From Bacillota bacterium (GTDB lineage: Bacteria > Bacillota > Clostridia > Lachnospirales > CAG-274), in contig JAFYGI010000025.1 of the NCBI GenBank assembly GCA_017543265.1, forward strand, positions 1 through 58,755: a stretch of DNA of 58,755 nucleotides, in the 5' to 3' direction. Below, in pieces: positions 17,611 to 28,418 of the stretch. A model generated the notes under the pieces. The model had not been told where the DNA came from. It ran no database searches and worked only from the letters and a program-made list of their open reading frames with translations. Each line of letters begins with the position of its first letter. The stretch's first letter is position 1. A program made the translations under genes and the position numbers.

Positions 17611-18690
17611 TTGGCAGTTATACTTACTATCATTATTTTCGGTATAATAGTTATTATACACGAGTGGGGACATATGCGTGCGGCGAGAGCCTGCGGCGTT
17701 TATGTCGAGGAATTTGCGGTCGGTATGGGGCCCAAGCTCTGCGGCTTCAATAAAAAAGGAACGCTTTATACGATAAGACTGCTGCCGCTGGGCGGCTTCT
17801 GCCGTATGACCGACGAGAGCGATGACGGCAAAACGGGCTTTAACGACGTAAGCGTATGGAAACGCATGATAATCTGCATTGCGGGGCCGTTTATGAATTT
17901 TGTGCTGGCTGTTGCGGTAATGATAGTGCTGGGTATGGTGACAAACGTAAGCACGACACAGGTCGCATCTGTGCGTGAGGGCTCTCCCGCGCAGGCGGCG
18001 GGCATTGAAGCGGGCGACAGGATAACAGCCGTAAACGGCAAAAAAATGTTTAACGCAAGTGATGTCAACTATGCCATGTTCCAAAACGGCGGCAATGATG
18101 CCGCAATAACAATAAAGCGCGGCAGCCAGAAAATGGTGGTCACGCTTACGCCGCAGTATATACAGGAAGAGGACAGATATATCATGGGTGTTGTTATGCT
18201 TTCAAAGGCACCCCTTATAAATCTGGGCTTTTACACCGAGGAAGAGCTGGCGGCGGTACCGCGTGCAGGCTTTTTTGAAAGCATCCGAAGCGGCTGCTAC
18301 AACGGGCTTTTTACATTAAGGATAACCCTTGAAAGTATTAAAATGCTGTTTACACAGGATATTTCCGTAAACGAGCTTTCGGGGCCTATCGGCGTAACTA
18401 CCGTTGTTGGCGATACCTACAGGGAAACAAAAGAACAGTCGGGCATGACGGCGACACTTATCATGCTTGCCAATATTACTGCACTTTTAAGCGCAAACCT
18501 GGGCATTATGAATTTGCTGCCTATACCCGCGCTGGACGGCGGCAAGCTGCTTGTGTATGCTGTCGAGGTGATACGCAGGAAAAAGCTTCCTCCCGAAAAA
18601 GAGGGTATGCTCAATCTTGCGGGATTTGCTATATTGATGTTGTTTGCGGTATTTGTGGCATTCAATGATATAATACGGATCGCAAAATAA
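17611..18690 (+). CDS. rseP: Site-2 intramembrane metalloprotease (RseP/RasP-type)
   Basis: 359-aa M50 protease. The zinc motif H-E-W-G-H (residues 17-21) is in the first helix, a PDZ domain occupies about 115-190 (E-G-S-P-A-Q-A-A-G-I-E-A-G-D), and the third ligand region is N-L-L-P-I-P-A-L-D-G-G. It cleaves membrane-embedded anti-sigma factors and signal-peptide remnants. Start is TTG 17611 with AAGGAG upstream. Position between dxr and ispG is the conserved clostridial order. Confidence 0.94.
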   Translation: MAVILTIIIFGIIVIIHEWGHMRAARACGVYVEEFAVGMGPKLCGFNKKGTLYTIRLLPLGGFCRMTDESDDGKTGFNDVSVWKRMIICIAGPFMNFVLAVAVMIVLGMVTNVSTTQVASVREGSPAQAAGIEAGDRITAVNGKKMFNASDVNYAMFQNGGNDAAITIKRGSQKMVVTLTPQYIQEEDRYIMGVVMLSKAPLINLGFYTEEELAAVPRAGFFESIRSGCYNGLFTLRITLESIKMLFTQDISVNELSGPIGVTTVVGDTYRETKEQSGMTATLIMLANITALLSANLGIMNLLPIPALDGGKLLVYAVEVIRRKKLPPEKEGMLNLAGFAILMLFAVFVAFNDIIRIAK

Positions 18691-18708
18691 ACAGGAAGAA
18701 GGATATTT

Positions 18709-19770
18709 ATGGGCTATATTACAAGAAAGAAAACAAGGGAAGTCAAAATAGGCAATGTAAAGATAGGCGGCGATAATCCCGTTGCCATACAGTCTATGTG
18801 CAATACGGACACGCGCGATGTAAAGGCGACCGTGGAGCAGATAAACCGCCTTGCGGAGGCGGGCTGTGAGATAATCCGCGTGGCCGTGCCCGACATGGCG
18901 GCGGCCGAGGCTGTTAAGGACATAAAAAGTGCGATAGATATACCGCTTGTTGCGGATATACATTTTGATTACCGTCTGGCATTAAAGGCCATTGAAAACG
19001 GTGTTGACAAAATGCGCATAAACCCCGGCAACATCGGCAGCGAGGACAGGGTAAAGGCTGTTGTTTATGCCGCAGCCGAAAAGGGCATACCTATCCGCAT
19101 AGGTGTAAATTCGGGCTCGCTTGAAAAGGAGTTTCTGGAAAAATACGGCAATAAGGTCACGCCCGATGGTCTTGTGGAAAGCGCCTTAAAGCACGTTGAA
19201 ATACTTGAAAAATACGATTTTCACGATATCGTTATCTCCATAAAGGCTTCAAGTGTGCCTTTTTCCATGCGTACATACAGCGTTTTAAGCGAAAAGACCG
19301 ATTATCCGCTGCACCTTGGCATAACCGAAAGCGGAACGGTCTATAACGGCACCGTAAAATCGGCTGTCGGCATAGGCAGTATTTTATCTATGGGTATAGG
19401 CGATACTATCCGCGTTTCCCTGACGGGCGACCCCGTGGAGGAGATAAAGGCCGCCAAAGCGATATTAAAAAGCCTTGAATTAAGACAGTTCGGTGTCAAC
19501 TTTGTTTCCTGCCCCACCTGCGGCAGGACGGAGATAGACCTGATAGGCCTTGCAAACAAGGTGGAACAAAGGTGTAAAAACCTTGACAAAAATATAAAAG
19601 TGGCCGTTATGGGCTGTGTCGTAAACGGCCCGGGCGAGGCAAGAGAGGCCGATATAGGCATTGCGGGCGGCAAGGGCTACGGCTTGATATTCAAAAAGGG
19701 CGAGATATTCAAAAAATGCCCCGAAAATGAATTGCTTGACGAGCTTATGGCAGAGATCGAGAAGTTGTAA
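18709..19770 (+). CDS. ispG: 4-hydroxy-3-methylbut-2-enyl diphosphate synthase
   Basis: 353-aa [4Fe-4S] enzyme of the MEP pathway, the bacterial form without the insert domain. N-terminal [12 protein letters not shown]...[11 protein letters not shown], and the cluster ligands in S-C-P-T-C-G-R-T and [10 protein letters not shown]. With dxr and uppS it forms an isoprenoid block. Confidence 0.96.
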   Translation: MGYITRKKTREVKIGNVKIGGDNPVAIQSMCNTDTRDVKATVEQINRLAEAGCEIIRVAVPDMAAAEAVKDIKSAIDIPLVADIHFDYRLALKAIENGVDKMRINPGNIGSEDRVKAVVYAAAEKGIPIRIGVNSGSLEKEFLEKYGNKVTPDGLVESALKHVEILEKYDFHDIVISIKASSVPFSMRTYSVLSEKTDYPLHLGITESGTVYNGTVKSAVGIGSILSMGIGDTIRVSLTGDPVEEIKAAKAILKSLELRQFGVNFVSCPTCGRTEIDLIGLANKVEQRCKNLDKNIKVAVMGCVVNGPGEAREADIGIAGGKGYGLIFKKGEIFKKCPENELLDELMAEIEKL

Positions 19771-19795
19771 TCAGTTTTCAAAAGGATGATAAATT

Positions 19796-22700
19796 TTGGC
19801 ACCAAAAGCATTTGAACAGGTGTTCGGTGATATAAGGCTGTCGGCGAATGTGCGCACAAATCTGCGCGATGCGCGTGTCAGCAATATTATGTATTTTAAA
19901 AATACAAATACGTTTTCCGTGGACATAAGTGCGGCAAACATAGTGGAGGAAGAGTGTATTGAGCATTTCAAGCACGACCTGCGCGAGAGCTTCCCGTTTG
20001 TCACGGATATAATACTTAATATAAAATACGACATGGGCGAGCGCACGCCGCAGCAACGTATAGATATGTATTGGGACAATCTTTTAAAAAGCATTAAAAA
20101 GCAGTCCTTCTATGCCTATCTTGCGCTTAAGGACAGCGGCCGCAGCCTTGACGAGGAAAGCTACAGGATAGAACTTAAAAACAATAGTGCAAATATGCTT
20201 ACAAAGCTGCATATAGACGAGTATATCCACGATATGTTTTTAAAGCGTCTTGACCTGCCGCTGAAGATCGAAATGGTAAACGGCGAGCCCGTGCGGGAGT
20301 TTGAGTTCGTCAAAAACTACACGCCCGAGACCCTTGCCGAGATAAGCGCAAAACAGCGTGAGGCAGAGCGTACCCCGCAGGCAGATACGGCAAAAAGCGG
20401 CAAAAAGGCCGCCGCACCCAAAGCCGCTGCGCCAAAGCCCGTGCAGGCACCGCAGGGGAATGAGCTGTATAAAAAAAGACGTGCAAGAAGCGGCATATCC
20501 CTTGACGAGATAACCGAAACGATAACCAAAATAAAGGATATGCACGTTTTTGAACAGACCTATGCGGTATCGGGCAGAATAATATATGTCGAAACGACCG
20601 AAACACGCAAGGGCAATCTTATCGTAAAGTTCGGTCTTACGGACAGAACAAACTCCGTGACGGTGAAGTTTTTCACAAAGCCCGAGGAGTTTGACACGGA
20701 TTTTAAGGATATAATAAAAGAAAACGCTTATGCCGCGGTAATGGGCAATTATACCATAGACGCTTACGAAAAGGACGAGCCCGTTATTATGGCCACACAT
20801 ATAAACGAGGCCGAGGCACCCGCGGTGCGCACGGATGATGAGCAGGAAAAGCGTGTGGAGCTGCATCTGCATACAAAAATGAGTATGATGGATGCCGTAA
20901 CAAGCGCGGAGGACTACATAAAGCGTGCAAAATACTGGGGTCACAGGGCAATAGCCATTACAGACCACGGTGTGGTGCAGGCCTATCCCGAGGCCGCCAA
21001 GGCCGAAAAAGCAACGGGTGTTAAGGTCATTTACGGCGTTGAGGGCTATATGGTGGACGATATGACCGCCGTTGCCAAAAATGTTGTCGATCACCCGCTG
21101 GACGGAAAATTTGTTGTATTCGATATAGAAACAACGGGTCTTTCGCAAAATACGGACAAGATAATAGAAATAGGTGCGGTCAAGATAGAAAACGGTGTTA
21201 TAACCGACAGGTTTTCGGCGTTTATCAATCCGCATCAGCTGCTTGAACCCAAGATAATAAAGCTTACCAACATAAACGATGAAATGCTTGCGGAGGCCAA
21301 GGATGATGTTGATGTTATCCCCGGTTTTCTGGAGTTTATCGAGGGCAGTGTGCTGGTTGCGCATAATGCGCCCTTTGATACCGGCTTTATGCGCAGATGG
21401 TGCAGGCTTCACAACAGACCCTTTGATTTTGGCTTTATAGATACGGTCGAGATGTCAAAGACCGTTTTGCCGGATCTTGAAAACTACAAGCTGGAAACAG
21501 TCTGCTTTGAGCTGGATGTGGATCTGCGCGGACACCATCGCGCGGTAAACGATGCCGAGGCAACGGCCGAGCTTTTTTTAAAGGAACTGGAGATGCTGCG
21601 CAAGGAGGGTGTAAACAGCGTAAAGCAGATAAACGAATATGCAGTTTCGCATATCGACCCGCGCATGATACCCAAGTATTACCATATCATAATACTTGTT
21701 AAAAACATGAAAGGACTCAGAAACCTTTACGAGCTGGTATCGGACACCCATCTTAAATATTACAACAGACGGCCCAAACTGCCGAAAAGCAGACTTATCG
21801 AAATGCGCGAGGGTCTTATACTGGGCTCCGCGTGTGAGGCGGGCGACCTTTTCAACGCCGTGTTTGACGGCTATGACGAAAAGATAATAGAGGATATGGT
21901 CGGCTTTTACGACTATCTGGAAATACAGCCCGTAGGCAACAACCAATTTATGGTAAACAACAAAAGCCGCAGCGGCAAATGTGTTGAGTCGGAGCAGGAG
22001 CTTTACGAGCTTAACAAAAAGATAGTGGCGCTGGGCGATAAGTACAACAAGCCCGTGGCCGCGACCTGTGATGCCCATTTCCTCGACCCCGAGGACGAGA
22101 TATTCAGGCGTATAGTCCAGACGGGTGAGGGCTTTGAGGATGTTGACAACCAGCCGCCGCTTTTCTACCGCAATACGCGCGAGATGCTGGATGAATTTTC
22201 ATATCTCGGCGAGGAAAAGGCCTATGAAGTGGTGGTAAAAAATACTAATATGATAGCCGACTGGATAGAAGAGGTCAAGCCCGTGCGTGACGGCACATAT
22301 CCGCCCAAAATGCCAAATGCGGAGGAGGATCTTGTGCGCATAACCCACGACAAGGCGAAGGAGATATACGGCGACCCTCTGCCGCAGATAGTGTCGGAAA
22401 GACTTGAAAAAGAGCTGAACTCCATTATAAAACACGGCTTCTCGGTGCTTTACATCATAGCGCAGAAGCTGGTGTGGAACAGTATGGAAAACGGCTATAT
22501 CGTGGGCTCGCGTGGTTCGGTTGGAAGCTCGTTTGTGGCTACTATGGCGGGTATCACGGAGGTAAACCCGCTTGACCCGCACTATGTTTGTCCCAAGTGC
22601 AAATACTCCGATTTTGAGTCGGAGGAGGTAAAGGCAAATGCGGGAAATTCGGGCTTTGACCTGCCCGACAAGGATTGTCCCGTCTGCGGCACGAAGCTTA

Positions 22701-24190
22701 AGAAAAACGGCCAGGCAATACCCTTTGAGACCTTCCTTGGCTTTGACGGCGACAAGGAGCCCGATATCGACCTTAACTTCAGCGGCGAATATCAGCAAAA
22801 GGCGCATCGCTACTGCGAAACGCTTTTCGGCGACGGCCATGTTTTCAAGGCGGGTACGATAGGTACCCTGCAGGACAAGACCGTGTTCGGATATGTGTTG
22901 AAATACTGCGAGCAGCGCGGTATAACAATGTCAAACGCCGAGAAAATGCGTCTTGCACTTGGCTGTGTGGGCGTTAAAAGGACAACGGGTCAGCACCCGG
23001 GCGGCCTTATAATCGTACCCGATGACGAGACAATTTACAACTTTACACCCGTACAGCACCCCGCAAACGAGTTTACAAGCGTTGTGCGGACAACGCATTT
23101 CGATTATCATTCCATACACGATAATCTTTTAAAGCTTGATATGCTCGGACACGATGTGCCGACCATAATTCGTATGTTCCACGACATAACGGGCTTTAAC
23201 CCCCTTGATGTGCCGATGGACGACAAGGCGACCATTTCCCTGTTTACAAGCCCCGAGGCGCTTGGCGTTACAAGGGAGCAGATAAACTGCAACACGGGCT
23301 CTCTCGGCCTGCCGGAATTCGGTACAAGCTTTGTGCGTCAGATGCTTGAGGAAACACAGCCCAACAGCTTTTCCGACCTTGTGCGTATCTCGGGTCTTTC
23401 CCACGGTACGGACGTTTGGACGGGCAATGCGCAGGAGCTGATAAATAACGGCGTGGCGACCATTAAGGAGATCATCCCCACCCGTGACGATATTATGGTC
23501 TATCTGATAATAAAAGGCCTTGAAAAAAGCCTTGCCTTTAACATAATGGAAAAGGTAAGAAAGGGCAAGGGTCTTACACCCGAGCACGAGGCCGCTATGC
23601 GTGAGCATGATGTACCCGACTGGTATATTGACAGCTGTAAAAAAATAAAGTATATGTTCCCCAAGGGTCACGCTGTGGCCTATGTTACCAATACATTCAG
23701 GATAGGCTATTTCAAGATAAACTATCCCTATGCTTTTTATGCCGCGACCTTCTCCGTTAAGGTGGAGGACTTTGACTACAATGTCATGAGCTTCGGCATT
23801 GACAGGGTAAAGGCAAAAATGGCCGAGATAGCCGCAAAGGGCGACCAGAAAACGGCCAAGGACAAGACGATGAACACCACCCTTGAACTGGTGCATGAAA
23901 TGTATGTAAGGGGACTTAAATTTGACAAGATGGATCTTTACAATTCGGATCCCTATAAATTCAAGGTAACGGAAAACGGACTTCTGCCTCCGCTTTGTAC
24001 CATACAGGGTCTCGGCGGCACCGCTGCGGAAAGCATTGCAAGGGCAAGGGAAGAAAAGCCATTTGACAACGTGGAGGATTTCAGAAACAGAACGGGTCTC
24101 GGCAAAACGCTTATAGAGCTGCTGCGCGGTGCGCATATGTTTGACGGCATGGAGGAGACCAACCAGTTATCACTTTTTAATATGTTTTAA
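19796..24190 (+). CDS. polC: DNA polymerase III alpha subunit, Gram-positive PolC type
   Basis: 1464 aa. Replicative polymerase with built-in proofreading. Order: N-terminal domain; an Ala/Lys/Pro-rich linker (about 195-225); OB fold; PHP domain starting H-L-H-T-K-M-S-M-M-D-A (about 355); an inserted DEDD 3'-5' exonuclease from F-D-I-E-T-T-G-L (about 440); then the palm. The zinc finger C-P-K-C...C-P-V-C lies at about 931-961 and the catalytic P-D-I-D-L-N-F at about 989. Start is TTG 19796 with AAAGGATGA upstream. Last gene of the operon. Confidence 0.96.
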   Translation: MAPKAFEQVFGDIRLSANVRTNLRDARVSNIMYFKNTNTFSVDISAANIVEEECIEHFKHDLRESFPFVTDIILNIKYDMGERTPQQRIDMYWDNLLKSIKKQSFYAYLALKDSGRSLDEESYRIELKNNSANMLTKLHIDEYIHDMFLKRLDLPLKIEMVNGEPVREFEFVKNYTPETLAEISAKQREAERTPQADTAKSGKKAAAPKAAAPKPVQAPQGNELYKKRRARSGISLDEITETITKIKDMHVFEQTYAVSGRIIYVETTETRKGNLIVKFGLTDRTNSVTVKFFTKPEEFDTDFKDIIKENAYAAVMGNYTIDAYEKDEPVIMATHINEAEAPAVRTDDEQEKRVELHLHTKMSMMDAVTSAEDYIKRAKYWGHRAIAITDHGVVQAYPEAAKAEKATGVKVIYGVEGYMVDDMTAVAKNVVDHPLDGKFVVFDIETTGLSQNTDKIIEIGAVKIENGVITDRFSAFINPHQLLEPKIIKLTNINDEMLAEAKDDVDVIPGFLEFIEGSVLVAHNAPFDTGFMRRWCRLHNRPFDFGFIDTVEMSKTVLPDLENYKLETVCFELDVDLRGHHRAVNDAEATAELFLKELEMLRKEGVNSVKQINEYAVSHIDPRMIPKYYHIIILVKNMKGLRNLYELVSDTHLKYYNRRPKLPKSRLIEMREGLILGSACEAGDLFNAVFDGYDEKIIEDMVGFYDYLEIQPVGNNQFMVNNKSRSGKCVESEQELYELNKKIVALGDKYNKPVAATCDAHFLDPEDEIFRRIVQTGEGFEDVDNQPPLFYRNTREMLDEFSYLGEEKAYEVVVKNTNMIADWIEEVKPVRDGTYPPKMPNAEEDLVRITHDKAKEIYGDPLPQIVSERLEKELNSIIKHGFSVLYIIAQKLVWNSMENGYIVGSRGSVGSSFVATMAGITEVNPLDPHYVCPKCKYSDFESEEVKANAGNSGFDLPDKDCPVCGTKLKKNGQAIPFETFLGFDGDKEPDIDLNFSGEYQQKAHRYCETLFGDGHVFKAGTIGTLQDKTVFGYVLKYCEQRGITMSNAEKMRLALGCVGVKRTTGQHPGGLIIVPDDETIYNFTPVQHPANEFTSVVRTTHFDYHSIHDNLLKLDMLGHDVPTIIRMFHDITGFNPLDVPMDDKATISLFTSPEALGVTREQINCNTGSLGLPEFGTSFVRQMLEETQPNSFSDLVRISGLSHGTDVWTGNAQELINNGVATIKEIIPTRDDIMVYLIIKGLEKSLAFNIMEKVRKGKGLTPEHEAAMREHDVPDWYIDSCKKIKYMFPKGHAVAYVTNTFRIGYFKINYPYAFYAATFSVKVEDFDYNVMSFGIDRVKAKMAEIAAKGDQKTAKDKTMNTTLELVHEMYVRGLKFDKMDLYNSDPYKFKVTENGLLPPLCTIQGLGGTAAESIARAREEKPFDNVEDFRNRTGLGKTLIELLRGAHMFDGMEETNQLSLFNMF

Positions 24191-24216
24191 GGGCACTGAA
24201 AAGTGCCCTTATTTTT
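24191..24216 (+). terminator. polC terminator
   Basis: Stem GGGCACT / AGTGCCC around a GAAA tetraloop, then TTATTTTT, starting directly at the stop codon. Confidence 0.9.
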
Positions 24217-24263
24217 GTGCGCCCCGTTTTTTATTAAGAAATTTATAAATTTTTCAAATATAC

Positions 24264-24293
24264 TTGTATATTGCACCCAAAATCTGTTATAAT
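24264..24293 (+). promoter_or_regulatory. Promoter of the ABC/VWA operon
   Basis: TTGTAT (24264-24269), 18 nt, TATAAT (24288-24293), then AAAGGAGAA before ATG 24343. It overlaps a longer in-frame ATG at 24271, which is therefore not the start. Confidence 0.6.
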
Positions 24294-24342
24294 CATAGTG
24301 GTATTAAAGTGGGAAAATCGGATTTTTGTAAAGGAGAAAAAA

Positions 24343-26601
24343 ATGAAGAAGATAAAACCTACAACCAAAAGAAAAATTGCGGGTGTGGTTGCCGTGGTGC
24401 TTATTGCGGCAATGATACTCAGCGCTGTGCTGCCTATGTTTTTCAGGACAGCCTATGCGGATGAACCGCAGCAGTATACCGTTGAGGCTCAGATGGGCTT
24501 CAACGGCGCAGTAAAGATAAACGGCGATATGCCCGTATCTATAAAAGTGACCAATAATTCTTCAAAAACATTCAAGGGAAAGGTCTCTGTCGATATGACG
24601 GTATCGCCGCTCGATGCGCCCGATCCAGAAAACAAAAAAAAGGGTGTGGAGTTTTTCTCACAGCTGGAGCTGGGTGCAGGTGAGACCAAGCAGATAGACG
24701 GCGTTATCCCCGTTACAAAGATATTGGACGGCTATACCGTTTTTTTGAAGGATAAAAAGGACAAGGAGGTATACAGTCGGTATTATACCGTTGTTACCGA
24801 CCGTCAGGATTCGCTCTGGGCGGCTGTTATGTCCGACAGCGACAGGACAAGAAATGCCGTAGCTTCCCGCTTTACGGAGTTTGGTTCGGTACATAATCTT
24901 ACACGTCTTATCGAGCTTAAGCGTGAGGATATGGACAACATAAAGGATATAAGCCTGCTGATAATAAACGATATGGATATGAATTCCTTTACACAGGAGG
25001 AGCTTGCCAAGCTTAAAAACTGGGTAAAGGTCGGCGGCGTGCTTGCCGTAGGTGCGGAGGACGGCTTTGAGGACAAGCAATGGTACAATGCCCTTATAAG
25101 CGGTGCATACGGCAGTCAGGTAGAGGTCGGCCAAAGCAGCGCATACGGCGGCTACAGCGGCGAGTCGATGTCCATGCTTAAAACCGTAATGGCAAGTGTC
25201 TATATCGACGATTACGGTAAGAGTATGATAGAAGAGGCGGCGTATTATCTTTCGACCGATGAAATAAACAAGCTTGTCAGCCTTATTATGTATTACAATG
25301 CACGGGCAGACCTTGACCCGCAGGATATAGCAGACTATTTTTCAAGCGAAATTACGCAAAATTACATCAATGAGACGGGAAGCACGGGTCAGTACAGCTC
25401 CATAGTAAACAGACTTTACAATGATGTGCAGTACGAGGGTGACTTTCAGCAGTATAATATCGCCGCACAAAACGATATGACACAGCCGCAGACCGAGGGC
25501 AAGACCGCCCAAAGCTTTGTTATCGACAACGGCAATTTGATAGTCGCAAGTCCCGAAAACATTGTGGATGCTGTCCTTTACGGCGGCGCATATATCGACA
25601 GAACAAATGTGACTGTGCCGCAGGATGACTACAGCGATTTTGACCTTGAAAAGCCGCAGGAGATACTGGGCAGTATTTTCCTTGGTGTCATAATGATATA
25701 TGCGGTATTTATCGGTCCCTTCCTTTTCCTTATACTCAGGAAAAGGGATAAAAAGGAAATGGCTGTAAAATATATACCCATGTCGGCGCTTTGCCTTACG
25801 GGCATAATAATAATTTGCAGTCTCGGCTCCAAATTCCAGCGCCCGCTTTCCAGCGTTATGAATATTGCGGATGCTACGCAGGGCGGACACAAGGATATAC
25901 GCGGTGCCATAGTGACGGCGGCACCCACAAAGGGCAAGGTAAATATCAAGTGCGAGGCCGTTACAAACGCGCACCTTATTGACAACTCATGGTCTGATGA
26001 CCGCGCATACAGCGCTTCCCTTACAGGCTTTGACTATACGTTTTACGACAGCACAAAGTGGAGTACGGAAAATTTTGTGTACAACACAAGCATAGAGCTT
26101 AACGGCCCGCTTTCGGCAAGGATAACAAACTATGACTACTCTACGGGTGAGGCCGATGTGGAGATAACCAATAACACGGGCTATGACCTGGAGGATGTGT
26201 GCGTTACGGGCACAAACAAGTCATGGTACAACCTGCGTGCGGCAAAGAAGCTCAAAAACGGCGAAACATTGACCTACAGCTATGATATTGACGATCTTAA
26301 CCAGTATCCTTTTGGCAAAAATTCAAAGGACAGGACGGCATACGATGCCCTCAGCAAAAACAAGCGCAATGCCGTAAGCAAGCTTTCCGGCGATGAGCCT
26401 ATGGTAATGGGCTTTATAAAAAGCGATACGGCAGGAGATATAAAAATAAACGGCAGAAAAGCGACCAAAAACGAGTTTACCGCACTTTACACCTATATAG
26501 ACGTTTCAAACTACGGCGTAGGCTACGGTAACGGCGGCGGTACATGGGATATCGGTCTGGATGATGAGAATAATCCCATTATCAGCGGGGAGGTGCGGTA
26601 A
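24343..26601 (+). CDS. Large membrane-anchored extracytoplasmic protein of an ABC/VWA operon
   Basis: 752 aa. A hydrophobic N-terminal segment (about 15-40) acts as signal or anchor. A long extracytoplasmic part begins with an Ig-like fold (P-V-S-I-K-V-T-N-N-S-S-K-T-F-K-G-K-V) and continues with a region that may resemble a GATase-like domain (L-L-I-I-N-D-M-D-M-N-S-F-T). Two helices follow (about 446-470 and 485-505), then a second extracytoplasmic domain. Directly followed by an ABC ATPase and permease, so it may be a transporter accessory. I do not recognise a named family. Confidence 0.6.
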   Translation: MKKIKPTTKRKIAGVVAVVLIAAMILSAVLPMFFRTAYADEPQQYTVEAQMGFNGAVKINGDMPVSIKVTNNSSKTFKGKVSVDMTVSPLDAPDPENKKKGVEFFSQLELGAGETKQIDGVIPVTKILDGYTVFLKDKKDKEVYSRYYTVVTDRQDSLWAAVMSDSDRTRNAVASRFTEFGSVHNLTRLIELKREDMDNIKDISLLIINDMDMNSFTQEELAKLKNWVKVGGVLAVGAEDGFEDKQWYNALISGAYGSQVEVGQSSAYGGYSGESMSMLKTVMASVYIDDYGKSMIEEAAYYLSTDEINKLVSLIMYYNARADLDPQDIADYFSSEITQNYINETGSTGQYSSIVNRLYNDVQYEGDFQQYNIAAQNDMTQPQTEGKTAQSFVIDNGNLIVASPENIVDAVLYGGAYIDRTNVTVPQDDYSDFDLEKPQEILGSIFLGVIMIYAVFIGPFLFLILRKRDKKEMAVKYIPMSALCLTGIIIICSLGSKFQRPLSSVMNIADATQGGHKDIRGAIVTAAPTKGKVNIKCEAVTNAHLIDNSWSDDRAYSASLTGFDYTFYDSTKWSTENFVYNTSIELNGPLSARITNYDYSTGEADVEITNNTGYDLEDVCVTGTNKSWYNLRAAKKLKNGETLTYSYDIDDLNQYPFGKNSKDRTAYDALSKNKRNAVSKLSGDEPMVMGFIKSDTAGDIKINGRKATKNEFTALYTYIDVSNYGVGYGNGGGTWDIGLDDENNPIISGEVR

Positions 26602-26602
26602 T

Positions 26603-27544
26603 ATGATACAAATAGAAAACCTGACAAAGTATTACGGCAAATTCAAGGCTGTAGACGGCCTGACGCTTGAAATACCCGACGGCAGCGTATTCGGCTTTGT
26701 AGGCCCCAACGGTGCGGGCAAAACGACTACCATGAAAATAATGGCGGGTCTACTGTCCGCAAGCGGCGGCAGGATAACCATTGACGGCGTGGATATAATA
26801 GAGCATCCCGAATTTATCGGTGACAAGGTAGGCTATATGCCCGACTTTTTCGGTGCATACGACAACCTGCGTGCGGACGAATATCTGGAGTTTTATGCGG
26901 GTATGTACAAGGTGCCCGCCGACGAGCAGCCGAGGCTTATCGACGACCTGCTTGAACTGGTAGACCTTACCGAAAAGAAATATGCGTATGTGGATTCGCT
27001 TTCAAGAGGTATGAAGCAACGTCTTTGTCTGGCAAGAAGCCTGGTGCATGACCCTGCGCTTCTGATACTGGACGAGCCCGCATCTGGTCTTGACCCGCGC
27101 GCACGTTTTGAGATGAAGGAAATTTTAAAACAGCTTAAGGATCTGGGCAAAACGGTCATCATAAGCTCGCACATCCTGCCCGAGCTGGCGGAAATGTGTA
27201 CCCATGTGGGCATTATCGACCACGGCGTTGTAAAGGCCACGGGCAGTATAAACGAAATAATGCAGAATATGCAAAAGGAACAGGTGTTCTCCATAAAGAC
27301 AATGGAAAATCAGGGCTTCGACCGCATAAGGGAGATCTTGCTGGAACTTCCTTTTACATCGGATATATCGGTGCATACGGACGAGGTGGTATTTTCGTAC
27401 AGAGGCGACAAGGAGGAGCTTTCCCGCCTTGTGGGCAATATCGTGGCAAAGGGCATACCGCTTGTCAGCTTTGCGGAAAAGCAGGGTAACCTTGAAGATG
27501 TATTTATGGAATTGACGGGAGATGAAGAAAATGAACAAAATTAA
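26603..27544 (+). CDS. ABC transporter ATP-binding protein
   Basis: 313 aa. Walker A G-P-N-G-A-G-K-T-T, signature S-R-G-M-K-Q-R-L (a variant of LSGGQ common in ABC-2/CcmA-type exporters), Walker B L-L-I-L-D-E-P, and the H-loop in I-I-S-S-H-I-L-P-E. The C-terminal extension is typical of the ABC-2 group. Start at 26603 has GGGGAGGTG upstream. Overlaps the permease gene by 14 bp. Substrate unknown. Confidence 0.9.
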   Translation: MIQIENLTKYYGKFKAVDGLTLEIPDGSVFGFVGPNGAGKTTTMKIMAGLLSASGGRITIDGVDIIEHPEFIGDKVGYMPDFFGAYDNLRADEYLEFYAGMYKVPADEQPRLIDDLLELVDLTEKKYAYVDSLSRGMKQRLCLARSLVHDPALLILDEPASGLDPRARFEMKEILKQLKDLGKTVIISSHILPELAEMCTHVGIIDHGVVKATGSINEIMQNMQKEQVFSIKTMENQGFDRIREILLELPFTSDISVHTDEVVFSYRGDKEELSRLVGNIVAKGIPLVSFAEKQGNLEDVFMELTGDEENEQN

Positions 27545-28397
27545 AACGCTTTTAAACAATCCCATTGTAAAACGTGAAATAAAGCAGACCTTCCGCAAGG
27601 CCAAAATATTCTGGATAATGGCGGCGTATCTGTTTGCGCTGGCGGGCGTATCATCCGTTGTGCTTGGCAGCGTGGGCGGCTCTTCAAATGCCTACGACCC
27701 TGTTTTGCCGTCGGTAATGTATTTTGTTATACTGGGTATGCAGATGCTTTTGCTTACGCTTATCGTACCTATTACAACGTCAACGGCCATAAGCGGCGAA
27801 AAGGAAAGGCAGACCTTTGACCTGCTTATAATAACCAAAACAAGTATGTACGATATAATAATGGGCAAGATGCTCAGCTCACTTATGATAGTGTGCATAA
27901 TGATAGTGCTGAGTATGCCCGTTTACGCTGTTGTATTCTATTACGGCGGTGTTTCTGTGCTGCAGTTTCTGCTCAATCAGATATATATGCTTTGCTATGT
28001 TGCAATGATAGGCAGTCTGGGCATAGTTTTTTCATCGGTCATGAAAAAAAGCACGGCCGCATCTATTGCGACCATTGCGCTGATATTTGCAATAACCATA
28101 GGTGCGTGGATGTTTATAGGCATGGTAGGACTTATGCTTTCGGCCATCTTCCGCACAAAAACATTGCTTAAGATATTCGGCTCACTTTTTATTTTCAATC
28201 CGATAGTAAGCTTTATATCTATGATAGACAGCCAGATGGGCAGCGATATATCGTGGGATCTGCTGGACGAGATAGGCTTTTCTTTTGAAAACGATTTTAT
28301 CTACTGCTGGCATATAAATATGATAGTGTATATATTTATTTCGCATTTGCTTATAAAGCTTGCGGCAAAGAAAATAGCACCCGTAAGAAAAAAGTAA
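27531..28397 (+). CDS. ABC-2 type transporter permease
   Basis: 288 aa with about six membrane helices and the N-terminal amphipathic stretch N-P-I-V-K-R-E-I-K-Q-T-F-R typical of ABC-2 permeases. G-E-K-E-R-Q-T-F-D-L-L between helices 2 and 3 is the coupling segment of this family. ATG 27531 is preferred over 27522 because GGGA lies 10 nt upstream of it and only about 1 nt from the other. Confidence 0.85.
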   Translation: MNKIKTLLNNPIVKREIKQTFRKAKIFWIMAAYLFALAGVSSVVLGSVGGSSNAYDPVLPSVMYFVILGMQMLLLTLIVPITTSTAISGEKERQTFDLLIITKTSMYDIIMGKMLSSLMIVCIMIVLSMPVYAVVFYYGGVSVLQFLLNQIYMLCYVAMIGSLGIVFSSVMKKSTAASIATIALIFAITIGAWMFIGMVGLMLSAIFRTKTLLKIFGSLFIFNPIVSFISMIDSQMGSDISWDLLDEIGFSFENDFIYCWHINMIVYIFISHLLIKLAAKKIAPVRKK

Positions 28398-28418
28398 AAA
28401 TAAAAGGAAAAATATGCC

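Noticed and set aside
20240..21412. 390-aa minus-strand reading frame inside polC
   Set aside because: Shadow of polC; no start signals and no family resemblance.
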